From contig NZ_KB903547.1 in assembly GCF_000379805.1 (NCBI RefSeq), positions 74,854-123,905 on the forward strand: DNA of 49,052 nucleotides, given 5' to 3'. Numbering within the stretch: position 1 is the stretch's first letter; each line of letters opens with the position of its first letter. Positions 1 through 9,625 of this stretch are shown one piece after another. The position numbers were made by a program, and so were the translations under genes. Source of the DNA: Lewinella cohaerens DSM 23179. Its GTDB lineage: Bacteria; Bacteroidota; Bacteroidia; Chitinophagales; Saprospiraceae. Under the pieces are notes generated by a model. It worked only from the letters and a program-made list of their open reading frames with translations. It ran no database searches and was not told the DNA's origin.

Positions 1-55
1 TGCCTTCACACGAAGTGAGCATTAGCAAGGGTAAAAGATAGCGTAGTATTTTCAT
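1..55 (-). CDS. SusD-like lipoprotein, N-terminal fragment (runs off the window)
   Basis: Only the first 18 codons are in the window. They read MKILRYLLPLLMLTSCEG, a textbook lipoprotein signal peptide: basic start, hydrophobic stretch, and lipobox LTSC with the acylated Cys at residue 16. The ATG lies 15 bases after the SusC-like stop codon on the same strand, so the two are almost certainly co-transcribed. In Bacteroidota the gene directly after a SusC is usually the SusD glycan-binding lipoprotein on the outer leaflet of the outer membrane. The lipoprotein call is seen in the sequence; the SusD identity is inferred from position only. Confidence 0.6.
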   Translation of the reverse strand, partial: MKILRYLLPLLMLTSCEG

Positions 56-70
56 CGTTTCCGGTTCTTT

Positions 71-3000
71 TTAAAACTTAAGTTGAACGCCTGCAATGAT
101 GGTCCGTGGTGCGGGTACTGTTCCCCAGTCAATTCCCACCGCCAGGTCCGAGGAGATGCCTAAGCCCTGGGTATCGTTGGCATTGGCCTGTATTTCGGGG
201 TCTAATCCTGGATAATTGGTGAGCGTCAGGGCATTCTGAACAGTGCAGTAAACGCGCATGGTGCTGACCTGCTCATTGTTAATCAGTTGGGCAAAATCAT
301 AGCCCAGGGAAATATTACGTATCCGCAAATAGGAGCCATCTTCCAGAAAGCGGGTAGAAGGACGGCGGTTGCCGTTGCGGTCATCAACACTTACGCGGGG
401 GATATCGGTATCGGTATTGGTGGGGGTCCACCGGTCAAGAATATCGCGGTAGGAGTTGAATCCTCGTAATTGCGTTTCGTAAGCAAAATTGCCGTAAAGG
501 AAATAGACATCGTTGCCTTGCACGCCTTGCAATAGCATCGAGAAATCGAATCCTCCCCAATTGAGCCCCAGGTTTAAGCCATAGGTGAAGTCAGGAAATG
601 GATTGCCAACATGTTTACGATCTTTATCATCAATGACATTATCTCCGTTGAGGTCAGCAAACTTGACGTCGCCAGGCCGGGTAAACTGGCTCTGAAACGG
701 ACTAGCGGCGATCTCTTCATCCGACTGAAACAAGCCCACCATCTCCCAGAGATAAAAGGAACCTACCGGATGACCAGGTTCCGTACGCGTCAACGATCCA
801 TCCGACAAGCCAAAGCCTCCTAGGATGGGCTCACTGTCGGCTATCGAAGTCACTTGATTACGAAGCGTTGTGAAATTGGCACCGATGGTATAACCTACTT
901 TGCCAATTCTATTTTTGTAAATCAAGCCCAGCTCAAGTCCTTCATTTTGAACACTGGCGGCATTGACAAAAGGAGGACGCGTGGCACCACCCGTTTGGGG
1001 AATAGGTACCCGCACGAGGATGTCTTCGGTGGTTTTGCGGAACACATCAGCCGTAATAGACAAACGATCATCGCTAAAGGCAACATCCATCCCGAAATTG
1101 GTCTGTGTGCTGGTTTCCCAACGAATATTGCTATTGCCAATTTCTAAGATATTGGCTCCCGTGGCAACGCTGTTGTTGTTACCAAAAACGTAAACACGAT
1201 CGCCTACACTCACCAAGGAGCTGAAGGGGTACACCCCGATTTCTTGATTACCTAAGCGCCCCCAGCTGGCTCGTAATTTCAGACTGGAAACAAAGTCTTG
1301 GTTAGCAAACCATGGTTCATTTGAAATATTCCACGCTGCCGAAACGGAGGGGAAAGTCCCCCAGCGATTGTTTTTCCCAAAACGAGAAGAGCCATCGCGG
1401 CGAATAGCTGTACTGACCACGTAGCGCCGTTTGTAGGAATACGTAAACTGACCAAAATAAGACAACAGAGCCCACTCCGTCGCAATTCCAGAAGCACCAA
1501 CATTGCTGATCTCTTCTGGCACACTGGCATCGATATAGCGGAAGAGCGGATCGTTGCGCCGGAAATTATTGGCGGATGCTCCCAAATAATCCGTGTGATT
1601 CTGGATCGCCTCCATGCCCACGAGGGTAGAGATTCGATGATCGCCGAAATCACGCTGAAAATTTAGCGAGTTGTTCCACACCAGGGTTTGAGCGAATACC
1701 CTGCCTTCGTTTAAAGACGTGGGGTCGTAGATCGCCGGAGACAAACGCTCTTTGAACAATTTGCTGCGCTCAAAGAGCAAGTCACCGCCCAGTGTTGTTC
1801 TCAATTGCAATCCATCAAGCAGGGTAAGTTCTGCGAATACCGAACCAAACATCCGGTAGCGATTGATGGTCCAATCGGTATTTTGGTTGAACGCCAGCGG
1901 ATTGGCATTTCCGTCACCAAAAAGCGTCGGGTCAGACAATTCTGTAGACGTCTTGACCAGCGTACCATCGGGATGGTAGACGGGAAATAGCGGGGAAGCA
2001 ATCAGGGTGTAGCGAATGCCACTGGGTTCATTACCGGGGCCAAAACCATCCCCAGAGGAATTGATCACCTGGCGATCCGTAGCTGAAAAGGAAAGATTAC
2101 TACCGATGCGAAAACGGTCATTGCCGATATCTCCATTAATCCGGAGCTGGTATTTATCAAACCCCTGCCCCTGGTAGATCCCGTCCTGGGTGAGGTATTC
2201 TCCGGAGATAAAAAAGCGACTTTGTTCACCGCCGCCCATCGCCGAGAGGGAGTAACGCTGCATCGGTGCCGGTGCAAAAACGAGACCAAGCCAATCGGTA
2301 TCGGCTAAAGTATCTAAGATCGCTGGGTCATAGGTAGGCAAAATATTCGCGGGGTTACGAAGCTCATTGGCATTGGTAATCCCCTCATTACGGATGGTTA
2401 AAAATTCTTCTGCATTCAGCAATTCCGGTAGCCTGACGGGTTGTTGAATACCCGTATAGGCCTCAAAGTTGAAGACCGTTTGCCCCGGCTGCCCTCTTTT
2501 AGTGGTAATCAGTACTACCCCATTAGCGGCACGTGAACCATAAATAGCAGCCGCTGCTCCATCTTTCAGTACTTCAATGGAAGCTATATCACTGGGGGAA
2601 AACATATTGATATTGCTGGTCGTCGGCACACCATCTACTACATAGAGCGGGTTATTGTTGCCCAGTGAGCCCGCTCCCCTTATCCGAACTGCAATATCAT
2701 CACCCGGCGCACCGGTGACCTGCGTCACCACAATACCTGGCGCCTGACCTTGCAATGCCTGATCAATGCCCACGACGACCAGCCGCTCAATATCTTTGGA
2801 TTTTATGGAGCTGATCGCCGAAGAAACGTCACTGCGTATTTCTCTTCGGTAGCCCGTCACGACCACTTCCTCCAACAGCTTGGTATTCTCGCCAAGCACT
2901 ATTTCTATTTCAGAACGACCAGCAATAGGTACTTCCTGATTGTCATACCCTAAGTAACTAATGACCAAGGTAGCATCGGCAGCTTTTACCTCCAATGAAA

Positions 3001-3193
3001 ACCGGCCATCCAAATCCGTCGTCACTCCATTGGTGGTTCCTTTTTCGACGACATTGGCACCAATTAGTGGCTCCTGACCAGTGCCTTCTACCACGCTTCC
3101 TTTCACCACAAATGACTGCGCTTGCAGAGAGGTCATCCCCAGTAAAAACCACAGGGGCAACACCCAACAAATGGAAGGTAGGCGGGTACTCAT
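71..3193 (-). CDS. SusC/RagA-family TonB-linked outer membrane receptor
   Basis: This TonB-dependent importer would take up oligosaccharides or peptides across the outer membrane with its SusD partner. After a signal peptide ending in LQAQ comes a carboxypeptidase-regulatory-like domain (about residues 27-110), then the motif LLEEVVVTGY typical of the TonB box/plug boundary, the plug domain (GAPGDDIAVRIRGAGSL and YVVDGVPT) and a long beta-barrel ending in QLKF with a terminal Phe. At 1040 residues the length is normal. The frame opens further upstream at 3250 and 3226, but the ATG at 3193 is chosen because it has AAAGGA about 7 bases upstream and gives a clean signal peptide (MSTRLPSICWVLPLW). 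It is followed by the SusD-like start and diverges from an AraC regulator. Substrate is unknown. Confidence 0.93.
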   Translation of the reverse strand: MSTRLPSICWVLPLWFLLGMTSLQAQSFVVKGSVVEGTGQEPLIGANVVEKGTTNGVTTDLDGRFSLEVKAADATLVISYLGYDNQEVPIAGRSEIEIVLGENTKLLEEVVVTGYRREIRSDVSSAISSIKSKDIERLVVVGIDQALQGQAPGIVVTQVTGAPGDDIAVRIRGAGSLGNNNPLYVVDGVPTTSNINMFSPSDIASIEVLKDGAAAAIYGSRAANGVVLITTKRGQPGQTVFNFEAYTGIQQPVRLPELLNAEEFLTIRNEGITNANELRNPANILPTYDPAILDTLADTDWLGLVFAPAPMQRYSLSAMGGGEQSRFFISGEYLTQDGIYQGQGFDKYQLRINGDIGNDRFRIGSNLSFSATDRQVINSSGDGFGPGNEPSGIRYTLIASPLFPVYHPDGTLVKTSTELSDPTLFGDGNANPLAFNQNTDWTINRYRMFGSVFAELTLLDGLQLRTTLGGDLLFERSKLFKERLSPAIYDPTSLNEGRVFAQTLVWNNSLNFQRDFGDHRISTLVGMEAIQNHTDYLGASANNFRRNDPLFRYIDASVPEEISNVGASGIATEWALLSYFGQFTYSYKRRYVVSTAIRRDGSSRFGKNNRWGTFPSVSAAWNISNEPWFANQDFVSSLKLRASWGRLGNQEIGVYPFSSLVSVGDRVYVFGNNNSVATGANILEIGNSNIRWETSTQTNFGMDVAFSDDRLSITADVFRKTTEDILVRVPIPQTGGATRPPFVNAASVQNEGLELGLIYKNRIGKVGYTIGANFTTLRNQVTSIADSEPILGGFGLSDGSLTRTEPGHPVGSFYLWEMVGLFQSDEEIAASPFQSQFTRPGDVKFADLNGDNVIDDKDRKHVGNPFPDFTYGLNLGLNWGGFDFSMLLQGVQGNDVYFLYGNFAYETQLRGFNSYRDILDRWTPTNTDTDIPRVSVDDRNGNRRPSTRFLEDGSYLRIRNISLGYDFAQLINNEQVSTMRVYCTVQNALTLTNYPGLDPEIQANANDTQGLGISSDLAVGIDWGTVPAPRTIIAGVQLKF

Positions 3194-3408
3194 GTGGTGT
3201 CCTTTAGCTCCTATACTTACGTTCATAGAATAATCCTTTATGATTAACATTCCTAAAGATCAATATTTACAGGAAGCTAAGATGATACTATTACGCAAAA
3301 AAACGGTACTTTTAAGAATTCATGATAACAATACTTTATTTCGTATAAAAAGAATACTTAAAACCATCGTAGGAAAACGACTACTAACAAGCACTTAAGT
3401 TTTTAAAT

Positions 3409-4386
3409 ATGGATATACACAGGGAAATAACCCCCTTGAAAAACCAGGATGTATTAGTGGTCCTGGATTCTACTAATAATGGCTTTGATTACCCGATCCA
3501 CAATCACCCGGAGTATGAATTGAACCTGGTGATGGGCATGTCTGGCACGCGCATCGTTGGCGACTCTACCGAACGTTACCAGGACTTTGATCTGGTCCTT
3601 TTAGGACCTTATCTTTACCACAAGTGGGATGGAGATCAACTGCTTCAGGAAAAGGGGCCTCCTTACCGCGTCATTACCATCCAGTTTGCGATGGATTTAT
3701 TTGGTAGTCACCTCTTTCAGAAAGATCGCTTTTTACCTATCAGAAACCTATTGACGGATTCCCGCCGCGGAATCAAATTTCATGGGCAGTGCCTAAAGGA
3801 GGCCATGCGCTTGATGATTGGCTTAACGGAAGATCAGGGCTTCACCAACATTATCAACTTTCTACAGCTTTTAGATCTTCTCTCCCACGCCAAAGAGGCT
3901 ACCTCACTAGCCAGCGAAGGCTTCTCTCCTCAGGCATTGCGAAACAGTACCAATCGGATTCAACTGGCCTATAGTTACATCTTGAAACATTTTAAAGACC
4001 CCTCCCTACGATTGGAGGAAGTATCTAGTAAGTTAAACATGAGCCCCTCGGCTTTCAGTCACTTTTTTCGCAAATTTGCTTTTCGTAGTTTTTCCCAATT
4101 CTTGATTGACCTACGCATTGGGCACGCCTGTAAACTGCTGCTCGACACCGACGACACGGTGAGTCAGATCAGTGCAAAATCGGGTTTCAATAATTTGGCT
4201 AATTTCAATCGCCTCTTCAAAAAATACCGCGACTGCACCCCCATCGTCTATCGCAAACGCTACCTCGAAAAAAGCGCCTTCGATTGGACCAAACAGTCGA
4301 CGCCCTGGCAGTTTATGCCCAAAGATTCCAATAATTTGGCCCATGTCAATCCTACGGAGTATGCTACGCGGTTGAAGCATTATTAA
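3409..4386 (+). CDS. AraC-family transcriptional regulator with N-terminal cupin
   Basis: This 325-residue regulator has an N-terminal cupin-like sensor (about residues 20-110, with the HNHPEYELN metal/ligand strand and LGPYLYHKW) and a C-terminal AraC DNA-binding domain with two helix-turn-helix motifs (about 205-290: LRLEEVSSKLNMSPSAFSHF, then ISAKSGFNNLANFNRLFKKY). It is divergent from the SusC/SusD-like pair across a 215-base spacer, so control of that uptake operon is the natural inference. Its architecture matches the second AraC gene at 29.9 kb. The small effector is not deducible. The gene ends 28 bases from the convergent MORN-like gene. Confidence 0.9.
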   Translation: MDIHREITPLKNQDVLVVLDSTNNGFDYPIHNHPEYELNLVMGMSGTRIVGDSTERYQDFDLVLLGPYLYHKWDGDQLLQEKGPPYRVITIQFAMDLFGSHLFQKDRFLPIRNLLTDSRRGIKFHGQCLKEAMRLMIGLTEDQGFTNIINFLQLLDLLSHAKEATSLASEGFSPQALRNSTNRIQLAYSYILKHFKDPSLRLEEVSSKLNMSPSAFSHFFRKFAFRSFSQFLIDLRIGHACKLLLDTDDTVSQISAKSGFNNLANFNRLFKKYRDCTPIVYRKRYLEKSAFDWTKQSTPWQFMPKDSNNLAHVNPTEYATRLKHY

Positions 4387-4414
4387 GAAATGTGGTTTTG
4401 GAAAAAGCAGCGGT

Positions 4415-5380
4415 TTACCTTCTATTTTTAATATCATTCACCACAAATGGAGTATATAACACTACTGTCGAGGCATTAGGCTTTAATGGGCCAGTAATGT
4501 ATAATGCCTCTTTTATCTTAAATTCAAGCATTTTTTTTGAAAAATCACTATGCTCTATTTGGCGTACTTTATCTTTCTCATTAGTGATGATAATAAATGG
4601 CAGGGTAGTAGTTTCATCTAAATGATTTCCTATCTCTTTGACCTCAACAGTTGATAAAACACCATCCTCAAATATCAATGTTGATTCGTAGTTGTAGCTC
4701 ACATATGTGTCCCAAAATTCAAGGGGAAGTTCTAGATTATTCACATATAAATCAATTGCCAAGCCAAGGTGCTCGATTGGTTCATAACCTACACTTTCTC
4801 CTAATTCTGGATAGTATAGGATATACCACTCACCTTTATTATCATTTTGAATAATCTCTTCATTCTCGAAATATCTCAAACTAGGGTTATCCTGACGATA
4901 TTTGTTTTCCAAAAAGTCAAAAATGATCTCCTCTTTCTTCCCTTTTTTATCATATATCCTCCAAACCCCAACAGCTTTTCCATCTTCATACATTCCTTGT
5001 TTTTGCAGTTTCCCTCTACTATTATAATATGTCCATGTACCGCTTTTTTTATTAGCTACAAACTCCCCTTCTAACTTCATTGTGCCGTTAGCATAGTAGG
5101 ACTTCACTTTTCCGTTCAAGGCTCCTAAATCATCATAGTTAAATTCTCTGATTTTTTGTCCATTTACAGAAAAGGACTCCCAAACACCTATTTTCATTCC
5201 ATCTGAGAATTGCCCCTTTTCTACTAGTTCACCACTACATTTCCTCTCATAAGAACCATTAAGAAATGGTGTGATTTCATCTATGTAATCTACACAATCA
5301 CAATGTGGGTATTTCATCTCAACCTGAGAATAACCCAATAGTGGAAAAGTCAATATTAAAGAGAGAACTATTTTTTTCAT
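4415..5380 (-). CDS. Secreted MORN-repeat-variant (YwqK-like) protein
   Basis: A signal peptide (MKKIVLSLILTFPLLGYSQ) precedes a Cys-containing segment (CDCVDYI) and about four MORN-variant units at residues 45-155, seen as DGMKIGVWESFSVNGQ, GALNGKVKSYYANGT, NKKSGTWTYYNSRGK and DGKAVGVWRIYDKKGK. This pattern defines the family databases label YwqK antitoxin. The C-terminal half (about 170-321) has no recognised domain. No toxin gene is adjacent, so the antitoxin label should not be taken as function; such proteins are common, multi-copy and uncharacterised in Bacteroidota. The ATG at 5380 is used in preference to the TTG two codons upstream. Confidence 0.75.
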   Translation of the reverse strand: MKKIVLSLILTFPLLGYSQVEMKYPHCDCVDYIDEITPFLNGSYERKCSGELVEKGQFSDGMKIGVWESFSVNGQKIREFNYDDLGALNGKVKSYYANGTMKLEGEFVANKKSGTWTYYNSRGKLQKQGMYEDGKAVGVWRIYDKKGKKEEIIFDFLENKYRQDNPSLRYFENEEIIQNDNKGEWYILYYPELGESVGYEPIEHLGLAIDLYVNNLELPLEFWDTYVSYNYESTLIFEDGVLSTVEVKEIGNHLDETTTLPFIIITNEKDKVRQIEHSDFSKKMLEFKIKEALYITGPLKPNASTVVLYTPFVVNDIKNRR

Positions 5381-5461
5381 AATCAAATACTAATTTTAAA
5401 AATAAAAGAAATCTTCCCCAATGGATCATTCTATTTTAAGGTGAGATGCATCTACTTACCT

Positions 5462-6376
5462 TCACCTCTTCGAATAAGCCTGCTCCATCAAAGAATTAGG
5501 CATAATGTATAGGTATTCCCGCTTGGCATCAATAATTAGATTAAATCGCTTTAGCAAATCTCCTCCCATTACACTCATTTGTTGTCGGCCTATTGTGCCT
5601 TCAAAAAAGCCTACGGGGATATCTTCAAAAGGGACTTCTCCGATTATAAATTTAGGTAACTTACCTTTTTTGATTTTCAGTACGTTACCGTAAGAGTCTT
5701 TCAATTCTTTTTCCTCTAAAATTTCTACATGTGCGCCGATATTGCTCTCTGCAGTAAATTTATCATCATATAAAATCGCCCCACCATAGCCTGAATGGAT
5801 GAGAAACCGGTTGGGGTAATCCTTTCCACCAATTGTGCTGGTTCCTTGGATAAACATAAACCCGTCTTCATAAAAAACAGGGACTTTATTAAACGCTACT
5901 GCTTTCTCCGGAAGGGTATCGTGGAGAATAATAACACGCTGTTCAAAATCAATTTCAATCACATTACCGTCAAATAAATTAGGCCCAAATTTACCGCCTG
6001 TTCCTGGCCCTGATTCTTTTGTTTCCCAGATGGCGATACTATCCCACTTCAAACTCCTGATTGCTAAAGTGTTGCTTGCGCTATACCTTGCAGTAGCATC
6101 CCCTCCCCAGCTGCTGACCTCTTCTTCACTGTCCCAATTGATACTCGTAATCGTACTTATTGCTTCGCTTGTTAGCGTTACGGAACCTGCGGCGGTGTGA
6201 AACATTAAATCGACGGTATCCTTTTCATTCAACACCGCTTTGATCGATAGATTATTATGGCTGGTTAATTCAAAAGGGATGGTGTCTGATTCTGTGTTTC
6301 CTTGTGCATTCAATAGTTGACTAAACGCAAGTAACATTACTGGGAGGTATAACCCCAATTTGAAATTAATCTTCAT
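5462..6376 (-). CDS. Secreted retropepsin-like protein with both catalytic Asp replaced by His
   Basis: A signal peptide (ending near SQLLNAQG) is followed by a fold with two lobes typical of retropepsin/pepsin-type aspartyl proteases. The first psi-loop reads VDLMFHTAAGSVTLT, where an active enzyme has F-D-T/S-G; the second reads RFLIHSGYGGAILYDD, where the family has L-I-D-T/S-G. Both Asp positions are His, while the surrounding pattern, including GNVIEIDF and the late MGGDLLKRFNLIID strand, is kept. This suggests an enzymatically dead or chemically altered relative, perhaps a binding protein. Similarity to the family is from motif reading, not a search. The start is ATG 6376; a TTG lies two codons upstream. 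It stands alone between other minus-strand genes. Confidence 0.7.
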   Translation of the reverse strand: MKINFKLGLYLPVMLLAFSQLLNAQGNTESDTIPFELTSHNNLSIKAVLNEKDTVDLMFHTAAGSVTLTSEAISTITSINWDSEEEVSSWGGDATARYSASNTLAIRSLKWDSIAIWETKESGPGTGGKFGPNLFDGNVIEIDFEQRVIILHDTLPEKAVAFNKVPVFYEDGFMFIQGTSTIGGKDYPNRFLIHSGYGGAILYDDKFTAESNIGAHVEILEEKELKDSYGNVLKIKKGKLPKFIIGEVPFEDIPVGFFEGTIGRQQMSVMGGDLLKRFNLIIDAKREYLYIMPNSLMEQAYSKR

Positions 6377-6424
6377 TTCCAAAGTACTGTTATTGGTTAT
6401 TGGTTTTGAATACTTGACAAAATC

Positions 6425-9064
6425 CTACCGCAACAACAAAACATCTCCACCCAAAGTTCTGCGCTCCCCATTGACGAGGCGGAAGCGAATGCTGTAGGCG
6501 TACACCCCAGGATCAAGGGCTTGCCCACGGAAGGTACCGTCCCAGCCGTGGCGCTCGCTGTTGATGGGCCAATCTATAGCCTGGAAAACCATGTTGCCCC
6601 AGCGGTCGAAGATCAGTAATTCTTCGATACGTTCGACTTGAAGAGGGTTACCAAAGAGGAACCATTGATCGTTGTAATCGTCGCCATTTGGGGAAAAAAC
6701 ATTCGGTAAGAAAACATCCACGCGGTCTTCGACGATGAGTTCGGCTTGAAGTTGTTGCTCACAGCCAAAAACATCTTTCAAGTAGAGTTCCACAATGCCC
6801 GACTGGCGGGCGGTTATCTCTGGATCGAGACAATCGGTGCAAGACAGTTGCTCGGCAGGTTGCCAATCAATGCTGGCAAGCAGGTTTTCGGGAACGTAAA
6901 GCTCCCACACTACTGGCGCAGTGATCCCCAATGGCAGCTTGATCGGGTTATCGAGGCTGGCCATACCGTCAGGATAAACGGCGGGCATGATCCATTCGGT
7001 TTCGAGTTCACAACCGTTGGCATCCTTGATGGTCAAAGTATGGTTTTCTCCCGGCCATAGACCATTTAGCCAGGTGTCGTCGCTTTGCCACACACCGTCG
7101 TCAAGCTGGTATTCATAAGGGGCCACTCCTCCTGCGGCATAAGCGTCTAAATAACCCGCAAAGAGTTGTTCGCAATCTACCTCTGGCGCAAGTAAGGTTG
7201 GCGGCGCCGTAACTTCATAGCTAAATAAACGGCTACACCCACGGGCATCTGTCACTTCTAATTCGTAAACAGCTACCGATAGGTTGGTCAACTGGTCCGT
7301 TGCACTTTCATCATGAAACCAATGGAAATCAAAAGGCGCAGTACCAGCAGTCATTTCCAACTGGATGGCACCATCGCTACCATTGGCACAATTTACCGGC
7401 ACCACCGTCGCTGCTGCATCCAAATTCCAGACTTCCACCTCAGCAAATCCTTCAGCTGTTCCCCAACAGGCCGCATCTTGGACACCTATTAACTGGTAGA
7501 CTCCCGGCAGCGTAAGCGGCAAAGCACTCGCAGCTTCCAGCAATTGCCAGACCTCTTCGCCATTGTATTGATAACCTATATTATATGGAGCGACACCTTC
7601 CAACTGTAGCGGTAACCACGCCGTGTCACCTTCACATATCTGTGCTTCGCCAGAAAGGAACGCACTCGGCGGAGTAGTTAAAAACACGCTGGCGGTACTA
7701 CTCGTTTCTTGGTGGCAGGCATCAGTAATGCTTACCGAATGGGTTGCGCCATCTACGCCGGGTACTTGCTGCGTATTGGTATTACCACCACCCATCCATT
7801 GATATTCGTAGGGTGCTACGCCTCCACTGGGTGTAGCAGTCATGATCGTTGCCTCTCCCGGACAAGTATAAGCATCCGGCAGTATTAGCGAAAGCTCGGG
7901 CGCAGGCACAATAACCAAGTCCGCAGAGTCTGCATAACATGCGCAAGGAATATCTAAAACCAAGCGAATCAATTCTTCATCCTCCATCTCCATGTCAGGC
8001 AAACTGTTTACAGGCAAATCGGCATAGAGATCGCCTTCCGGGATGGTAATAGAACCGGAAAAGGATTCGTAATCAAGGCCGGGAGTCGCCGTAGAAGCCG
8101 GGCTTATTTGATAATCGATCATCAAGGGGCGATCAAGAGGACTATCTGCGCTGCGGCTAAACCGAAAGGCAGCATCTTCACAACCTTCAAAAATCTGTCC
8201 TGGGCCAGCTGTTTCACCGATAGCGGTTACTGCTATTTCGCCACCCAAATTGAAGCTACCCGCTTCCAGAAAAACGGCAGAATCGAAAAAGGGATCAGCG
8301 ACATCTCCTACCACCAATCGGATATGATAGCTTTCGCAGGGACGAAGCTTCAGTTCAGCTGTAAGAACAGTGGTAAAACCATCGTATTGAATTTGCGCCA
8401 AATGAGGTGTAGCAATATTAGAGAGCCCGCACTCTGACTGATCTTCCGGCCGTTCATTGTGAATATAAAAACCTTCGTTCTGATTGAAGTTGACCGAATT
8501 GATGGATACGAAATCATTAGTACCGGGAATCAGTGCCACATTTTCAGCATTAGCCGAAAATTCGCCGTCAATTCCGGGGCCACTGATAAAAAAGCCGAAA
8601 ACATCGTTGTAGTTGCTGCCCACAAATTCGCAGTATTCCTCAGAAGCAAAAACGTAACGAAACCGAACGATAGAATCCAGGGGCACAAAGTCAAACTCAA
8701 TACCTACCGCATCCCTGACCAACCCGGTCGAAAGCCCTGACAAGTCAGCATCATTACCGTCTCCGGGTAAGTCTCCACTTTTATCGGTTTCATTATTGGG
8801 GCCAGCTGCGTTATTGGTAGGACCAGTAGAAAGGATAATCCCCCGGTCAAGGCCGATTACATCAAGGCCATTCTCAAAATATCCTAGTCCATTGGTGTGG
8901 CCAATCGTACTTATAAGGTCGATGTTATCACAAGCGCCACTGGCGAAGATATCCTTGACGAGCGTTTGAGCTGTAAAATCGTTATGGGTAACGATTCCTT
9001 CCTGGGCCTGCACTTGTGTACAGACCAACATCAATACGCCCCACCACCAAGAATACTTTTCCAT
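6425..9064 (-). CDS. Choice-of-anchor L / SprB-like surface protein with CHU_C (T9SS type B) C-terminus
   Basis: This is an 879-residue exported protein. Domains in order: signal peptide (residues 1-20), a choice-of-anchor L domain (about 25-270; GLDRGIILSTG, VRFRYVFASEEYCEFV, NDVFGFFISGPG), a Calx-beta-like segment (about 290-375; TPGLDYESFSGSITIPEGD), several PKD/SprB-like repeats (about 390-700; GGVAPYEYQW, DACHQE, GTAPFDFHW), and a C-terminal CHU_C gliding-motility-associated domain (about 785-879; LPNVFSPNGDDYNDQW, FDRWGNMVFQ, GWDGTFRGQ, GVYAYSIRF). CHU_C domains direct secretion by the type IX system. A role in adhesion or gliding is likely from family knowledge; the ligand is unknown. 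Confidence 0.88.
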   Translation of the reverse strand: MEKYSWWWGVLMLVCTQVQAQEGIVTHNDFTAQTLVKDIFASGACDNIDLISTIGHTNGLGYFENGLDVIGLDRGIILSTGPTNNAAGPNNETDKSGDLPGDGNDADLSGLSTGLVRDAVGIEFDFVPLDSIVRFRYVFASEEYCEFVGSNYNDVFGFFISGPGIDGEFSANAENVALIPGTNDFVSINSVNFNQNEGFYIHNERPEDQSECGLSNIATPHLAQIQYDGFTTVLTAELKLRPCESYHIRLVVGDVADPFFDSAVFLEAGSFNLGGEIAVTAIGETAGPGQIFEGCEDAAFRFSRSADSPLDRPLMIDYQISPASTATPGLDYESFSGSITIPEGDLYADLPVNSLPDMEMEDEELIRLVLDIPCACYADSADLVIVPAPELSLILPDAYTCPGEATIMTATPSGGVAPYEYQWMGGGNTNTQQVPGVDGATHSVSITDACHQETSSTASVFLTTPPSAFLSGEAQICEGDTAWLPLQLEGVAPYNIGYQYNGEEVWQLLEAASALPLTLPGVYQLIGVQDAACWGTAEGFAEVEVWNLDAAATVVPVNCANGSDGAIQLEMTAGTAPFDFHWFHDESATDQLTNLSVAVYELEVTDARGCSRLFSYEVTAPPTLLAPEVDCEQLFAGYLDAYAAGGVAPYEYQLDDGVWQSDDTWLNGLWPGENHTLTIKDANGCELETEWIMPAVYPDGMASLDNPIKLPLGITAPVVWELYVPENLLASIDWQPAEQLSCTDCLDPEITARQSGIVELYLKDVFGCEQQLQAELIVEDRVDVFLPNVFSPNGDDYNDQWFLFGNPLQVERIEELLIFDRWGNMVFQAIDWPINSERHGWDGTFRGQALDPGVYAYSIRFRLVNGERRTLGGDVLLLR

Positions 9065-9456
9065 TAATAGTTACTACCCGTCCGCTCTGCCTGCATTTAT
9101 TAAGGGTAGCCTTATAAATTGAGGCCATCCAGAACAAGCTCATAAGAGTGAACTCCATATGTAAAAAAAGAAATAAGGGAAACCAAAGTCGCCACGACTA
9201 AGAACGATTGATAGTTGCTTCTATTACAGAGGACTTAAAGATATGAGTAATTCCCAAACAACGGTAAAGGGAAACCAGGATTTAACGAAATCAGGTAAAA
9301 GACTTGACAAAAACAATGCGCTTTACACATAAATATTTCTTAAAAATATGCAACATACATTACCCAAAACAAGTATACGAAAAAAGGAAATTAGGACTTT
9401 CTAGGAGGAATTGCTTGCCCTTCCCCCTAAAGAACCGACCTTTGCAAAAATCATGA

Positions 9457-9470
9457 GAGAAATATTTCTC
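9457..9470. promoter_or_regulatory. 14-bp perfect palindrome upstream of the giant repeat protein
   Basis: GAGAAATATTTCTC is its own reverse complement. It lies about 110 bases upstream of the proposed transcription start and about 170 bases before the ATG. It could be an operator for a dimeric regulator, but in AT-rich spacer DNA such a palindrome can also arise by chance. Confidence 0.3.
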
Positions 9471-9539
9471 ATATATCCATATTCTTAATATTTTGCGGGG
9501 AGTATTGTACAAAAAAGTAAATTGAGTCTTCACTGGCAC

Positions 9540-9570
9540 TTTTAAAAATCGAAGGCTCAACTTATTTTTG
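9540..9570 (+). promoter_or_regulatory. Bacteroidota-type promoter of the giant repeat protein gene
   Basis: TATTTTTG at 9563-9570 fits the -7 box TAnnTTTG exactly. TTTT at 9540-9543, exactly 19 bases upstream, matches three of four positions of the TTTG -33 box. The implied start near 9577 leaves a leader of about 50 bases. Confidence 0.55.
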
Positions 9571-9625
9571 TGCAGTCCCTCATCATCTGTCCCCCTTTGG
9601 GAAAAAATCTGAAATCAGAAGGTAT

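Larger units (their letters stand above)
9065..9625. other. 561-base divergent intergenic region
   Basis: This spacer separates the divergent CHU_C gene and the giant repeat protein. It holds a good promoter for the plus-strand gene (9540-9570) and a 14-bp perfect palindrome (9457-9470). The nonamer GGGAAACCA occurs twice (near 9178 and 9268). A 66-codon frame at 9360-9560 has no signal peptide, domain or plausible start context and is not called. No RNA gene was recognised. Confidence 0.5.

Noticed and set aside
4415-5380. Functional toxin-antitoxin module suggested by the YwqK-like MORN repeats
   Set aside because: The protein is exported and no small toxin-like partner is adjacent; the family label alone does not support a toxin-antitoxin role.
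9360-9560. 66-codon minus-strand frame upstream of the giant repeat protein
   Set aside because: It lies over the promoter and palindrome region, has no signal, domain or plausible start context, and its composition is that of AT-rich spacer.
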